Below the pieces are notes generated by a model. The model searched no databases. It worked only from the letters and a program-made list of their open reading frames with translations, and had not been told where the DNA came from. Positions 8,474-16,791 of a stretch of 64,000 bases of DNA are shown in pieces (position 1 is the stretch's first letter; the number at the start of each line of letters is the position of its first letter). The DNA comes from Antribacter gilvus. Its GTDB lineage: Bacteria > Actinomycetota > Actinomycetes > Actinomycetales > Cellulomonadaceae. A program made the position numbers and the translations under genes. The stretch lies in the NCBI RefSeq assembly GCF_003946865.1, contig NZ_QXTH01000003.1, positions 248,001 to 312,000 of the forward strand. The letters are read 5' to 3'.

Positions 8474-9424
8474 ATGGTCCTTCCTGTCGCCTCCCCTGGA
8501 GCCCCTGTGCGCCCCTTCGGCGCGGTGCTCACCGCCATGGTCACGCCGATGACGCCGGACGGCGTCGTCGACCTTGATGCTGCGGTTCGGGTCGCGAAGA
8601 AGCTGGTCGACGACGGGAACGACGGCCTGGTGCTGTCCGGCACCACCGGCGAGTCGCCGACCACGCACGCGCCGGAGAAGCAGGAGCTGGTCGCCGCGGT
8701 GGTCGAGGCCGTGGGTGACCGCGCCGTCGTCGTCGCGGGCGCCGGCTCGAACGACACCGACCACGCTGTCCGGATGGCCGTCCAGGCCGCCGAGGCGGGG
8801 GCCGACGGCCTGCTGGTCGTGTCGCCGTACTACTCGCGCCCCAGCCAGGAGGGCCTGTACCGGCACTTCGCGACCGTCGCGGACGCCACCGACCTGCCCG
8901 TCATGCTGTACGACGTCCCGGGTCGCACCTGCGTCCGGATCGCCCCCGGCACGTGGGAGCGCATCGCCGCGCACCCGCAGGTGGTCGCGAACAAGGACGC
9001 CACGGGCGACGTCTACGCGGCGACGAAGCTCGCCGCCGCGACCGGCCTCGCCTGGTACTCCGGCGACGACGCGCTGCTGCTGCCGTTCCTGGCGCACGGC
9101 GGAGCCGGTATCGTGTCCGTGTCGGCCCACGTCGTGGGCCGCACCTTCGCCGAGGTGGTGCGCCGGTTCGACGCCGGGGACCACGTCGGCGCCCTCGCGG
9201 TCTTCCGCACCGCGATCCCCGTCATCGACGCCGTCAACGGCGCCGGCTTCCAGGCCGTCATGGCCAAGGCCGCGCTCCAGGTCCAGGGCGTCATCGAGCA
9301 CCGAACCCTGCGTCTGCCTTACGTGGAGGCGAGCGACGACGAGGTCGCCGCCGTCCGCGAGGCGCTCGCGCAGGCCGGGGTGCTCAGCCCGGCCACCGCG
9401 GGCGCGGCCCGCGTCGGGCAATGA
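8474..9424 (+). CDS. dapA: 4-hydroxy-tetrahydrodipicolinate synthase
   Basis: Condenses pyruvate with aspartate semialdehyde, the first committed step of the diaminopimelate pathway. 316-residue TIM-barrel of the expected size. Motifs: GTTGESPT phosphate-like/pyruvate loop (about residues 59-66), VVSPYYSRPSQEGLYRHF (about 115-132) and the Schiff-base lysine in NKDATGD (about 174-180). Start ATG 8474 is supported by the promoter hexamer 6 nt upstream and by the family N-terminus before PFGAVLTAMVTP. rnj follows after 31 bp. Confidence 0.96.
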   Translation: MVLPVASPGAPVRPFGAVLTAMVTPMTPDGVVDLDAAVRVAKKLVDDGNDGLVLSGTTGESPTTHAPEKQELVAAVVEAVGDRAVVVAGAGSNDTDHAVRMAVQAAEAGADGLLVVSPYYSRPSQEGLYRHFATVADATDLPVMLYDVPGRTCVRIAPGTWERIAAHPQVVANKDATGDVYAATKLAAATGLAWYSGDDALLLPFLAHGGAGIVSVSAHVVGRTFAEVVRRFDAGDHVGALAVFRTAIPVIDAVNGAGFQAVMAKAALQVQGVIEHRTLRLPYVEASDDEVAAVREALAQAGVLSPATAGAARVGQ

Positions 9425-9455
9425 GACTTTGTAGGAACGAGGCCTTGGAGGCCAA

Positions 9456-11141
9456 GTGAGCCACCCTCACCCTGAACTATCCCTTCCGCCCGCGCTGCCG
9501 CCCGGCGGCCTGCGTGTGGTCGCCCTCGGCGGCCTCGGCGAGGTGGGGCGCAACATGGCAGTCCTCGAGCACGAGGGCCGCCTGCTGATCATCGACTGCG
9601 GCGTCCTCTTCCCCGAGGACAACCAGCCCGGCGTGGACCTGATCCTGCCGGACTTCGACTACATCAAGGACCGTCTCGCCGACATCGAGGCGATCGTCCT
9701 GACGCACGGGCACGAGGACCACATCGGTGCCGTCCCGTACCTCCTGCGCCTGCGGCGCGACATCCCGATCGTGGGCTCCCAGCTGACCCTCGCGTTCATC
9801 GAGGCCAAGCTCAAGGAGCACCGCATCACCCCGCTGACCCTCGCGGTCAAGGAGGGGCAGGTCGAGAAGCTCGGCATCTTCGAGTGCGAGTTCGTGGCCG
9901 TGAACCACTCCATCCCGGACGCGCTCGCCGTCGCGGTCACCACCGCTGCCGGCACCGTGCTGCACACGGGCGACTTCAAGATGGACCAGCTCCCGCTCGA
10001 CGGGCGCATCACCGACCTGCGTGCGTTCGCGCGCCTGGGCGAGAAGGGAGTCGACCTGTTCATGGTCGACTCCACGAACGCCGAGGTGCCGGGCTTCGTC
10101 ACGCCCGAGGTCGAGATCGGGCCCGTGCTGGACACGGTGTTCGGGCAGTCGGACAAGCGGATCATCGTGGCGTCGTTCTCGTCGCACGTGCACCGCGTCC
10201 AGCAGGTCCTCAACGCCGCGCACAACCACGGCCGCCGGGTCGCCTTCGTGGGCCGGTCGATGATCCGCAACATGGGCATCGCCGCCGAGCTGGGGTACCT
10301 GAACATCCCCGAGGGCGTGCTGATCGACGTCAAGAAGGCCGGCAACCTGCCCGACGACCGGATCGTCTACATGTCGACCGGCTCCCAGGGCGAGCCCATG
10401 GCAGCGCTGTCGCGCATGGCCAACGGCGACCACCAGGTCCAGGTGAGCCACGGCGACACGGTGATCCTCGCGTCGTCCCTCATCCCGGGCAACGAGAACG
10501 CGGTCTTCCGCATCATCAACGGGCTCACCCGCCTCGGTGCGCGCGTGGTGCACGGCGGCAACGCCAAGGTGCACGTGTCGGGCCACGCCTCGGCCGGCGA
10601 GCTCATGTACTGCTACAACATCATCAAGCCGCGCAACGTCATGCCGGTGCACGGCGAGGTGCGCCACCTCGTCGCCAACGCGGCCATCGCGGTCAAGACC
10701 GGTGTGCCGGCCGACCGCGTGGTGCTGGCCGAGGACGGCGTGGTCGTGGACCTCGTCGACGGGCGCGCGTCGGTCGTCGGCGCGGTGCCGTGCGGCTACG
10801 TCTACGTGGACGGTTCCTCGGTGGGCGAGATCACGGAGGTCGAGCTCAAGGACCGCCAGATCCTCGGCGAGGAGGGCTTCGTGTCCGTCTACGCCGTGAT
10901 CGACACCGCGACGGGGAAGGTCCTCGCCGGGCCCCAGATCCTGGCGCGCGGCATGGCTGAGGACGCCAAGGTGTTCGACGGCGTGCTGCCGGAGCTCACC
11001 ACGGCCCTCGAGAACGCCATCGCCGGCGGGGCCACGGACACGCACCAGCTCCAGCAGGTCATGCGCCGGACCGTGGGCCGCTTCGTGGCCACGCGTCTGC
11101 GTCGCAAGCCGATGATCGTCCCGGTGGTCGTGGAGGCCTGA
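9456..11141 (+). CDS. rnj: Ribonuclease J
   Basis: 561-residue metallo-beta-lactamase/beta-CASP RNase with 5'-to-3' exo- and endonuclease activity in RNA maturation and decay. Zinc ligands lie in LTHGHEDHIGA (about residues 82-92); later metal and beta-CASP motifs appear in HTGDFKMD, the SFSSHVHR segment and HVSGHASAGELM. GTG start at 9456. The Shine-Dalgarno GGAGG (9447-9451) lies inside a small inverted repeat GGCCT-TGG-AGGCC (9441-9453) that could occlude it. dapA-rnj adjacency is conserved in actinobacteria. A 60-bp hairpin follows 10 bp after the stop. Confidence 0.96.
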   Translation: MSHPHPELSLPPALPPGGLRVVALGGLGEVGRNMAVLEHEGRLLIIDCGVLFPEDNQPGVDLILPDFDYIKDRLADIEAIVLTHGHEDHIGAVPYLLRLRRDIPIVGSQLTLAFIEAKLKEHRITPLTLAVKEGQVEKLGIFECEFVAVNHSIPDALAVAVTTAAGTVLHTGDFKMDQLPLDGRITDLRAFARLGEKGVDLFMVDSTNAEVPGFVTPEVEIGPVLDTVFGQSDKRIIVASFSSHVHRVQQVLNAAHNHGRRVAFVGRSMIRNMGIAAELGYLNIPEGVLIDVKKAGNLPDDRIVYMSTGSQGEPMAALSRMANGDHQVQVSHGDTVILASSLIPGNENAVFRIINGLTRLGARVVHGGNAKVHVSGHASAGELMYCYNIIKPRNVMPVHGEVRHLVANAAIAVKTGVPADRVVLAEDGVVVDLVDGRASVVGAVPCGYVYVDGSSVGEITEVELKDRQILGEEGFVSVYAVIDTATGKVLAGPQILARGMAEDAKVFDGVLPELTTALENAIAGGATDTHQLQQVMRRTVGRFVATRLRRKPMIVPVVVEA

Positions 11142-11151
11142 CCCTCTCCCG

Positions 11152-11211
11152 CTGTGGGTACGCGTATGGCCGCCTCTCCGCCCGGAGAGGCGGCCATACG
11201 CGTACCCACAG
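11152..11211 (+). terminator. 60-bp hairpin element A, after rnj
   Basis: Perfect inverted repeat: arms 11152-11179 and 11184-11211 (28 bp each), loop GCCC. The outer ends read CTGTGGGTACG / CGTACCCACAG. It starts 10 bp after the rnj stop and has no T tract. Two further copies with the same architecture but different middle sequences occur at 42607 and 51137. Probably a transcript-end or 3'-stability structure; mobile-repeat origin is also possible. Confidence 0.75.
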
Positions 11212-11274
11212 GGGCCTTGAAGGTGGTGCCCAGATGTCCGGTACGCTGCGGTTTTCGTCGAACGAGAGCCCGTG

Positions 11275-11928
11275 ATGACCGACCTGCACCTCCTCCCGGC
11301 CACGGAGCCGTCCGTCCCGGAGCGCCTGCCGCCGATCCCCTCCGGGCTGGCACTCGCGACCCAGGTCATCGCCTGCACCTGGATCGCACTGGCATGGCTG
11401 TCCCTCGTCGCGTCGTTGGACCCCTACGCGGGGACGTTCCACCTGCTCGTCAGCCTCTCGTTCCTGCCGGTCGAGATCTCGGCGGTCGTCGTCGTCGGGT
11501 TCTGGCTCACCGAGAGCCGGCGCCTCGCCGAGCGCATGTCGCCCGGCTACCGCCATCGCAAGCACATCGCGTTCCTCTGGCTCGGCTGGGTGCTGCCGAT
11601 CGTCGAGCTCTGGTACCCGTACCTGGGGGTCCGGGACGTCCATCGGGCCACCGTCGGACCGACGGCGCGAGGTTGCGGCCTCTGGTGGACGTCCTACCTC
11701 GTCCTTCGGCTCTCGATGGGCGCCGTCGGGCTCGCCGACCTGTACCTCGCGGAGAAGGGCGGCCCCGTCCTTCGACTGAGTGTTCTGCCGTGGTTCGAGC
11801 TTGGGAGCGCCTCAGCCACCCTGCTGGCCGGGATCCTCTGGATCCGCATCGTCCGGCAGGTCACCGAGACGCAACGGAGGCGGGTCGCCGCGATTGAGGC
11901 AGCCCAGCGCTCCCACCTCGCCCCCTGA
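11275..11928 (+). CDS. DUF4328 family membrane protein
   Basis: 217-residue integral membrane protein of unknown function. Family signature visible as WLGWVLPIVELWYPYLGVRD (about residues 102-121) followed by VHRAT. Four to five hydrophobic helices. ATG 11275 chosen; a GTG lies directly before it at 11272. A second DUF4328 protein is encoded at 13182-13931, with a TetR regulator and a small membrane protein between them. The stop is followed by a half-copy of the hairpin-element flank (TGACCCCTCCCGCTGTGGGT). Confidence 0.8.
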   Translation: MTDLHLLPATEPSVPERLPPIPSGLALATQVIACTWIALAWLSLVASLDPYAGTFHLLVSLSFLPVEISAVVVVGFWLTESRRLAERMSPGYRHRKHIAFLWLGWVLPIVELWYPYLGVRDVHRATVGPTARGCGLWWTSYLVLRLSMGAVGLADLYLAEKGGPVLRLSVLPWFELGSASATLLAGILWIRIVRQVTETQRRRVAAIEAAQRSHLAP

Positions 11929-11946
11929 CCCCTCCCGCTGTGGGTG
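11926..11946 (+). repeat. Half-copy of the CTGTGGGT hairpin element
   Basis: The sequence from the DUF4328 stop codon onward matches the 5' flank and outer edge of the 60-bp hairpin element (stop TGA, CCC, pyrimidines, then GCTGTGGGT), but no right arm follows. It looks like a truncated or decayed copy. Confidence 0.45.
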
Positions 11947-11952
11947 GGCGGG

Positions 11953-12609
11953 TCAGCTCCGCAGCAGCGGCGGGCCGACGGCGGAGAGGGCGTCCGCGTA
12001 GCGTCGCTCCCGCGTCGCGTCGTCGCCCGGCAGCAGGCCCACGAGCTCCAGGGAGACCAGGCCGTGGACCAGCCCCCACAGGCCCACGGCGGCGTCCTCG
12101 ACGCGCTCGGGCGGGGCGCCGTCGAGCACCCGCGCGACGGCGGCCCGCAAGACGCCGAACGTGGGCAGCTCGGTCGCGGGCACCGGCCGGGCGTGGCCGT
12201 CGTCGTCCGTGCCCGACCGCGCCCCGCCGGGACCGGTCCCGCCCGCAGGCTCTCCTGCCGCGGGGCCGGGCGGCACGGCCCTGGCGAACATGACCCGGTA
12301 GAAGTGCGGGTCGGCGAGCGCGCTCCGGCGGTAGGAGAGCCCGAGCCCGGCCAGGTCGGCGACGGGGTCGGCGGTACGGGGCGCCGCCGCGAGGTGCGTG
12401 GCGAACCGGCGGAATCCCTCCGCGCTGACGGCGGCCACCAGGTCCTCGCGCGACCCGAAGAGCGAGTAGACCGCGGAGGCGCTCGTCCCGGCCTCCGTGG
12501 CGACGGCCCGCACGGTGACTGCCCCCTCGCCGCTCGCCGAGATGACGCGCGAGGCGACCTCGAGCAGGCGGGTGCGGAGGGCGTCGTCGTGCAGGCGCGG
12601 GCGGGGCAT
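11953..12609 (-). CDS. TetR/AcrR family transcriptional regulator (WHG domain)
   Basis: 218-residue repressor-type regulator. N-terminal TetR helix-turn-helix: VTVRAVATEAGTSASAVY then SLFGSREDL (about residues 31-60). The C-terminal ligand domain has the WHG signature (AVGLWGLVHGLVSLEL, about 175-190). Start ATG at 12609; TAGACT lies 6 nt upstream (leaderless type). It is divergent from the small membrane protein at 12708, with a 22-bp palindrome between them, so that gene is its likely target. Confidence 0.9.
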   Translation of the reverse strand: MPRPRLHDDALRTRLLEVASRVISASGEGAVTVRAVATEAGTSASAVYSLFGSREDLVAAVSAEGFRRFATHLAAAPRTADPVADLAGLGLSYRRSALADPHFYRVMFARAVPPGPAAGEPAGGTGPGGARSGTDDDGHARPVPATELPTFGVLRAAVARVLDGAPPERVEDAAVGLWGLVHGLVSLELVGLLPGDDATRERRYADALSAVGPPLLRS

Positions 12610-12615
12610 GCGACG

Positions 12616-12621
12616 AGTCTA
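12616..12621 (-). promoter_or_regulatory. -10 hexamer TAGACT, tetR-type gene
   Basis: TAGACT ends 6 nt before the ATG at 12609. Leaderless-type promoter of the regulator. Confidence 0.6.
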
Positions 12622-12642
12622 GGGCCTTGACGCCGGTTCGCG

Positions 12643-12664
12643 AACGGTGTTCTATAACACTGTT
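12643..12664. promoter_or_regulatory. Probable TetR operator, 22-bp palindrome
   Basis: AAC-N-GTGTT-CTAT-AACAC-N-GTT is symmetric with one unpaired position per side. It is centred between the divergent TetR gene and the membrane-protein gene. A shorter palindrome GTTCGCGAAC (12636-12645) overlaps its left edge. Palindrome size and position are typical of TetR-family operators; binding is inferred. Confidence 0.65.
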
Positions 12665-12707
12665 ACGGAATCGGGGGCCGGTGGTCCGGCCGAACGAGGG
12701 AGAGACC

Positions 12708-13118
12708 ATGCTCGAGCTGACCGACGCCGCCCGCACCACCGCCGGCGTCGTCCTGCTGACCGTCGTGGGCATCGAGTCGGGCGGGTGGTTCCTGCTCCAG
12801 GTGGTGCGCGGCGCCGTGCCCGCCACCGATTTCCAGAAGGCGTTCTATCGCGCCGGGCATGCGCACGCCGGCGTTCTCGTGATCCTCGGGCTCGTCAGCC
12901 TGATCCTGACGGAGGCCACCGACCTGGCGGGGTTCTGGCGCTGGCTCGCCGGGACCGGCGTGCTCGTCGCTGCGATCCTGCTGCCCGCCGGCTTCTTCTT
13001 CTCGGCGATGGGTGCCGGCCGGACCCGGCCGGGCAGTGCCGCGGTGCTCTTCCCCGTCGGGGCGGCCGTCCTCGCCGCCGGGGTGGTGACGCTCGGGGTG
13101 GGCCTGCTGACGGCCTGA
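12708..13118 (+). CDS. Small integral membrane protein, probable TetR target
   Basis: 136-residue protein with four predicted transmembrane helices (about residues 10-30, 45-65, 72-95, 110-135) and little soluble sequence. No family recognised with confidence. ATG 12708 has a good Shine-Dalgarno (GAGGGAGAG). It begins 44 bp after the operator-like palindrome and is divergent from the TetR gene, so it is likely repressed by that regulator. Confidence 0.8.
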   Translation: MLELTDAARTTAGVVLLTVVGIESGGWFLLQVVRGAVPATDFQKAFYRAGHAHAGVLVILGLVSLILTEATDLAGFWRWLAGTGVLVAAILLPAGFFFSAMGAGRTRPGSAAVLFPVGAAVLAAGVVTLGVGLLTA

Positions 13119-13181
13119 CGCGGTGCGCGTCCGCGGGTGAAATGTGCGATATCGTGCCAGTTCCCCGATGGAGAGGTCGCC

Positions 13182-13931
13182 GTGTCCGTTCACGACCCGT
13201 TCCGAGTGCCCTCCTCCTCGCACGCGGCGAGTGTGCCGGTTCCTGTGCCCACGCCCCCGTGGGAGCTGCCCGGCCCGCTCGGAGGGCCGGTCCTGGCGGG
13301 CCCCGCGCCCGCGGCCGGCCTCGCGTCGGGCTCCATCGTGCTCGCGTGGCTCGTGACGGGTGGGCTCGTGCTGCTGGCGGTCGCGGGTGGGTACTCGGAA
13401 GACACGTGGGTCGAGGCGGCGCAGCGGGGCGAGTCCTACATCGGCGCGGGGTTCACCCCTTTCCTCGGCGTCTCCTTGATCATCGCGCCCCTCGTCGTGG
13501 CCGCCTACGTGGTGGCGTGCCTGTGGCTCCAGGCGAGCCGCGCCTTCGTCGCGGTACGGAACCCGTCCGCACGGCGGCGTCGGTCCACAGGGTGGATCTG
13601 GTTCGCCTGGTTCGTGCCGGTGGTCCAGATCTGGTTCCCCTACGAGGTGGTCCGCGACGTGGAGCGCGCCACGGTGCGTGGACGACGTGCCTTCGGGGCG
13701 GTCGCGTGGTGGCTCTGCTGGTTGATGGGGCTGCTGCTCATCTGGTCGGGGTACCAGTGGACCGGGGGGTTCCTCGGTGCGGACCCCCTGACCGACTCGG
13801 CGAGCTCGATCCACGAGAACTACACGGTTCTGGCCGGCTTCGCCGTGATCGCCTGCGCTCTCTGGACCCGCATCGTGGTCGGGGTGCGCAACGGCCAGCG
13901 TGCGATGGTCGCCGGGCTGCTCCGCGGCTAG
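13182..13931 (+). CDS. DUF4328 family membrane protein (paralog)
   Basis: 249-residue membrane protein. A Pro/Val-rich N-terminus (about residues 1-45) precedes five or so hydrophobic helices. The family signature is visible as WFAWFVPVVQIWFPYEVVRD (about 139-158) followed by VERAT. GTG 13182 is preceded by GGAGAGG at good spacing; upstream in-frame codons give a cysteine-rich, improbable extension. Related to the protein at 11275-11928, sharing the WF/LPxxxxWxPYxxxRDVxRAT core. Function unknown. Confidence 0.8.
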   Translation: MSVHDPFRVPSSSHAASVPVPVPTPPWELPGPLGGPVLAGPAPAAGLASGSIVLAWLVTGGLVLLAVAGGYSEDTWVEAAQRGESYIGAGFTPFLGVSLIIAPLVVAAYVVACLWLQASRAFVAVRNPSARRRRSTGWIWFAWFVPVVQIWFPYEVVRDVERATVRGRRAFGAVAWWLCWLMGLLLIWSGYQWTGGFLGADPLTDSASSIHENYTVLAGFAVIACALWTRIVVGVRNGQRAMVAGLLRG

Positions 13932-13994
13932 AGGAGGACACACCGGGCCCGCCTCCGGCGCTCGCCCGGGACCCGCCGGTACGGTGGGGGCATC

Positions 13995-16763
13995 ATGGCG
14001 ACCCGCACGACAGCACCGCGCGCGACCAAGCAGACCGGTGGGAAGCGTTCCCCGAGCAGCCGGACCTCGCGTCCGGCTGCTCGGGCGGCAGCCCCCGCAC
14101 CGTCCCGGCCCCCGTGGCCGGTCCGCGCGGTCCGCGGTGCCTGGCTCGGCGTCGCGCACGCCGTGGGCGGCGCCACCCGGACGATCAGCCGAGGAGCCCA
14201 GGACCTGGACCCGGAGCACCGCAGGGACGGCATCGCGTTCTTCCTCCTCGGGCTCGCGGTGGTGGTCGCCGCGCGGGAGTGGTGGGGGATCGAGGGCGCC
14301 TTCGGCGACGGCGTGCACGCGGTCGTCGCGGGCACGCTCGGTCTCGCGGGCGTGGCGCTGCCCGTGCTGTTCGTGTGGCTCGCGCTGCGGCTGATGCGGC
14401 ACCCCGAGCGCACGCAGGCGAACGGGCGCGTCACGATCGGCGTCACGCTGCTGACCGTCGCCGTGTGCGCGCTGGTCCACGTGGCGAACGGGCTGCCCAA
14501 CCTCGCGGAGGGGTTCGACGAGGTCCGTGCGGCGGGCGGCGTGATCGGCTACCTGACGGCGACGCCGGTGGTCGCCGGTCTCACCGAGTGGTTCGCCGTG
14601 CCGCTCTTCGTGCTGCTGGGCTTCTTCGCCCTGCTCGTCGTGACTGCCACGCCGGTGCACCGTATCCCCGAGCGTCTGCGCGGCGTCTACGACCGCCTCA
14701 CGGGCAACCACGGGGCCGAGGACGGAGAGGTCGACGCGGACGGCCTGCCGCTGGCCGACGGCGTGTCCCGGCACGACGGCACGGACAGCGCCCGCACCGC
14801 GTCCCGTACGGGCCGGAAGCGGCGGACCCGCGCCGAGAAGGAGGCCGAGCGCGCCGAGCGTGCCGCCCTCGAGGGGTTCGCCGGCGACGAGGCGTTCGAG
14901 AAGGCAGCCCTCCTGGAGCGCGAGCTCGCCGAGAGCGCGGCGCGCGGCGACAAGGCCACCACGCAGGTGATCCCGCTCGGTGCGGGCACCGGGCCGGTTC
15001 CGGCCGCCCCCTCGGCCACCGGCAAGGACGGGCCGGGAGCGGCAGGTGCGCGACCGGCGTCGGGCCCCCGGCTGCCGCAGGAGACGTCCGCGGTCCCGCG
15101 GGGCGTCCAGCCCATGCTGGAGGGCGACACGGTGTACGTGCTGCCCGACGAGGGGCTGCTGGTGCAGGGCCCGCCGCACAAGACGCGGTCCGCGGCGAAC
15201 GACCGCGTGGTCGAGGCGCTGACGGGCGTGTTCCAGCAGTTCGAGGTCGACGCCAGCGTCACAGGCTTCACGCGTGGCCCCACCGTGACCCGGTACGAGG
15301 TCGAGGTGGGCGCCAAGACGAAGGTCGAGCGCATCACGTCCCTCGCCAACAACATCGCGTACGCGGTGGCGAGCGCGGACGTGCGGATCCTCTCGCCCAT
15401 CCCGGGCAAGTCGGCGATCGGCATCGAGATCCCCAACGCCGACCGCGAGACGGTGGTGCTGGGCGACGTGCTGCGTTCGTCCGCGGCGCGGCGCACCGAG
15501 CACCCCATGATCATGGGCGTGGGCAAGGACGTCGAGGGCGGCTACGTCGTGGCGAACCTCGCCAAGATGCCGCACATCCTCGTGGCGGGCGCCACCGGCG
15601 CGGGCAAGTCGAGCTTCATCAACTCGCTGATCACCTCCATCCTCATGCGGTCCACGCCGGAGCAGGTGCGGCTCGTCCTGGTGGACCCCAAGCGCGTGGA
15701 GCTCACGATCTACGAGGGCATCCCGCACCTCATCACGCCCATCATCACGAACCCCAAGAAGGCCGCCGAGGCCCTGGACTGGGTGGTCCGCGAGATGGAC
15801 GCGCGCTACGACGACCTCGCGGCCTTCGGCTACAAGCACGTCGACGACTTCAACGCTGCCGTGCGGTCGGGCAAGGTGAAGCCCATCCCGGGCTCCGAGC
15901 GCAAGATCGCCCCCTACCCGTACCTGCTCGTCGTGGTGGACGAGCTCGCCGACCTCATGATGGTGGCCCCCCGTGACGTGGAGGCCTCGATCCAGCGGAT
16001 CACCCAGCTCGCCCGCGCGGCCGGCATCCACCTGGTCCTGGCGACGCAGCGGCCCTCGGTCGACGTCGTCACCGGCCTCATCAAGGCCAACGTGCCGTCG
16101 CGGCTCGCGTTCGCGACGTCGTCCCTCGCCGACTCCCGCGTGGTCCTCGACCAGCCCGGGGCGGAGAAGCTCATCGGTCAGGGTGACGCGCTGTTCCTGC
16201 CCATGGGCGCCGCCAAGCCCATGCGCGTGCAGGGCGCGTGGGTCACGGAGTCCGAGGTGCATGCCGTCGTGGACCACGTGAAGGCGCAGCTCAAGCCCAT
16301 GTACCGGCCCGACGTGACGGTGACGACCACCAAGAAGCAGATCGACGACGACATCGGCGACGACCTCGACCTCCTCCTCCAGGCGGCGGAGCTCGTGGTC
16401 ACCACGCAGTTCGGCTCCACGTCGATGCTGCAGCGCAAGCTGCGCGTCGGCTTCGCCAAGGCGGGGCGCCTGATGGACCTGCTGGAGTCGCGCGAGATCG
16501 TCGGCCCGTCCGAGGGTTCCAAGGCGCGCGACGTGATGGTCCGGCCCGAGGACCTGCCGTCGGCGCTCGCCATGATCCGCGGCGACGGCCCGCAGCTCTT
16601 CGACCAGTCCGAAGGGTCCGACGACGGCGTGGCCGGCACGTCGCCCGGGGCGCAGGGCGCCTCGGCCCCCGACGGGTCCGGCGACCCGTACGCGGACGGG
16701 ACCGAGGGCCACCTGCCGCCCGCGGCGAAGGACTACTACGACGACGCGGACGACCTGCGCTGA
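13995..16763 (+). CDS. ftsK: DNA translocase FtsK/SpoIIIE
   Basis: 922-residue septal DNA pump that clears chromosome termini during division. Four transmembrane helices lie between about residues 75 and 225, followed by a charged linker. The motor has Walker A GATGAGKSSF (about 533-542), the VDPKRVEL motif and Walker B LLVVVDELADLMM (about 638-650). The C-terminal winged-helix gamma domain for KOPS-type sequence recognition is present (FGSTSMLQRKLRVGFAKAGRL). ATG 13995 chosen; TACGGT ends 9 nt upstream. A perfect 15-bp hairpin lies in codons about 19-31. Confidence 0.96.
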   Translation: MATRTTAPRATKQTGGKRSPSSRTSRPAARAAAPAPSRPPWPVRAVRGAWLGVAHAVGGATRTISRGAQDLDPEHRRDGIAFFLLGLAVVVAAREWWGIEGAFGDGVHAVVAGTLGLAGVALPVLFVWLALRLMRHPERTQANGRVTIGVTLLTVAVCALVHVANGLPNLAEGFDEVRAAGGVIGYLTATPVVAGLTEWFAVPLFVLLGFFALLVVTATPVHRIPERLRGVYDRLTGNHGAEDGEVDADGLPLADGVSRHDGTDSARTASRTGRKRRTRAEKEAERAERAALEGFAGDEAFEKAALLERELAESAARGDKATTQVIPLGAGTGPVPAAPSATGKDGPGAAGARPASGPRLPQETSAVPRGVQPMLEGDTVYVLPDEGLLVQGPPHKTRSAANDRVVEALTGVFQQFEVDASVTGFTRGPTVTRYEVEVGAKTKVERITSLANNIAYAVASADVRILSPIPGKSAIGIEIPNADRETVVLGDVLRSSAARRTEHPMIMGVGKDVEGGYVVANLAKMPHILVAGATGAGKSSFINSLITSILMRSTPEQVRLVLVDPKRVELTIYEGIPHLITPIITNPKKAAEALDWVVREMDARYDDLAAFGYKHVDDFNAAVRSGKVKPIPGSERKIAPYPYLLVVVDELADLMMVAPRDVEASIQRITQLARAAGIHLVLATQRPSVDVVTGLIKANVPSRLAFATSSLADSRVVLDQPGAEKLIGQGDALFLPMGAAKPMRVQGAWVTESEVHAVVDHVKAQLKPMYRPDVTVTTTKKQIDDDIGDDLDLLLQAAELVVTTQFGSTSMLQRKLRVGFAKAGRLMDLLESREIVGPSEGSKARDVMVRPEDLPSALAMIRGDGPQLFDQSEGSDDGVAGTSPGAQGASAPDGSGDPYADGTEGHLPPAAKDYYDDADDLR
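14051..14085 (+). other. Perfect 15-bp stem, 5-nt loop inside ftsK start
   Basis: Arms 14051-14065 and 14071-14085 are exact reverse complements; loop CTCGC. The hairpin begins 56 nt after the ATG, in the Ser/Arg/Ala-rich disordered N-terminus. Its position matches the hairpin in the M16 gene (51 nt after that start, also a 5-nt loop). Confidence 0.8.
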
Positions 16764-16791
16764 GCTGCCGGCGGGACGGCTGGGTGGCCGG

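Noticed and set aside
6893-9421. An 842-codon open frame on the minus strand covering both the aldehyde dehydrogenase and the dapA region
   Set aside because: The upstream half is the antisense of dapA, with no family resemblance. The aldehyde dehydrogenase starts at 8365; long spurious frames are common at this GC content.
13182-13931. Longer start at 13137 for the second DUF4328 protein
   Set aside because: The extension (MKCAISCQFPDGEVA) has no family support, while GTG 13182 has GGAGAGG at ideal distance.
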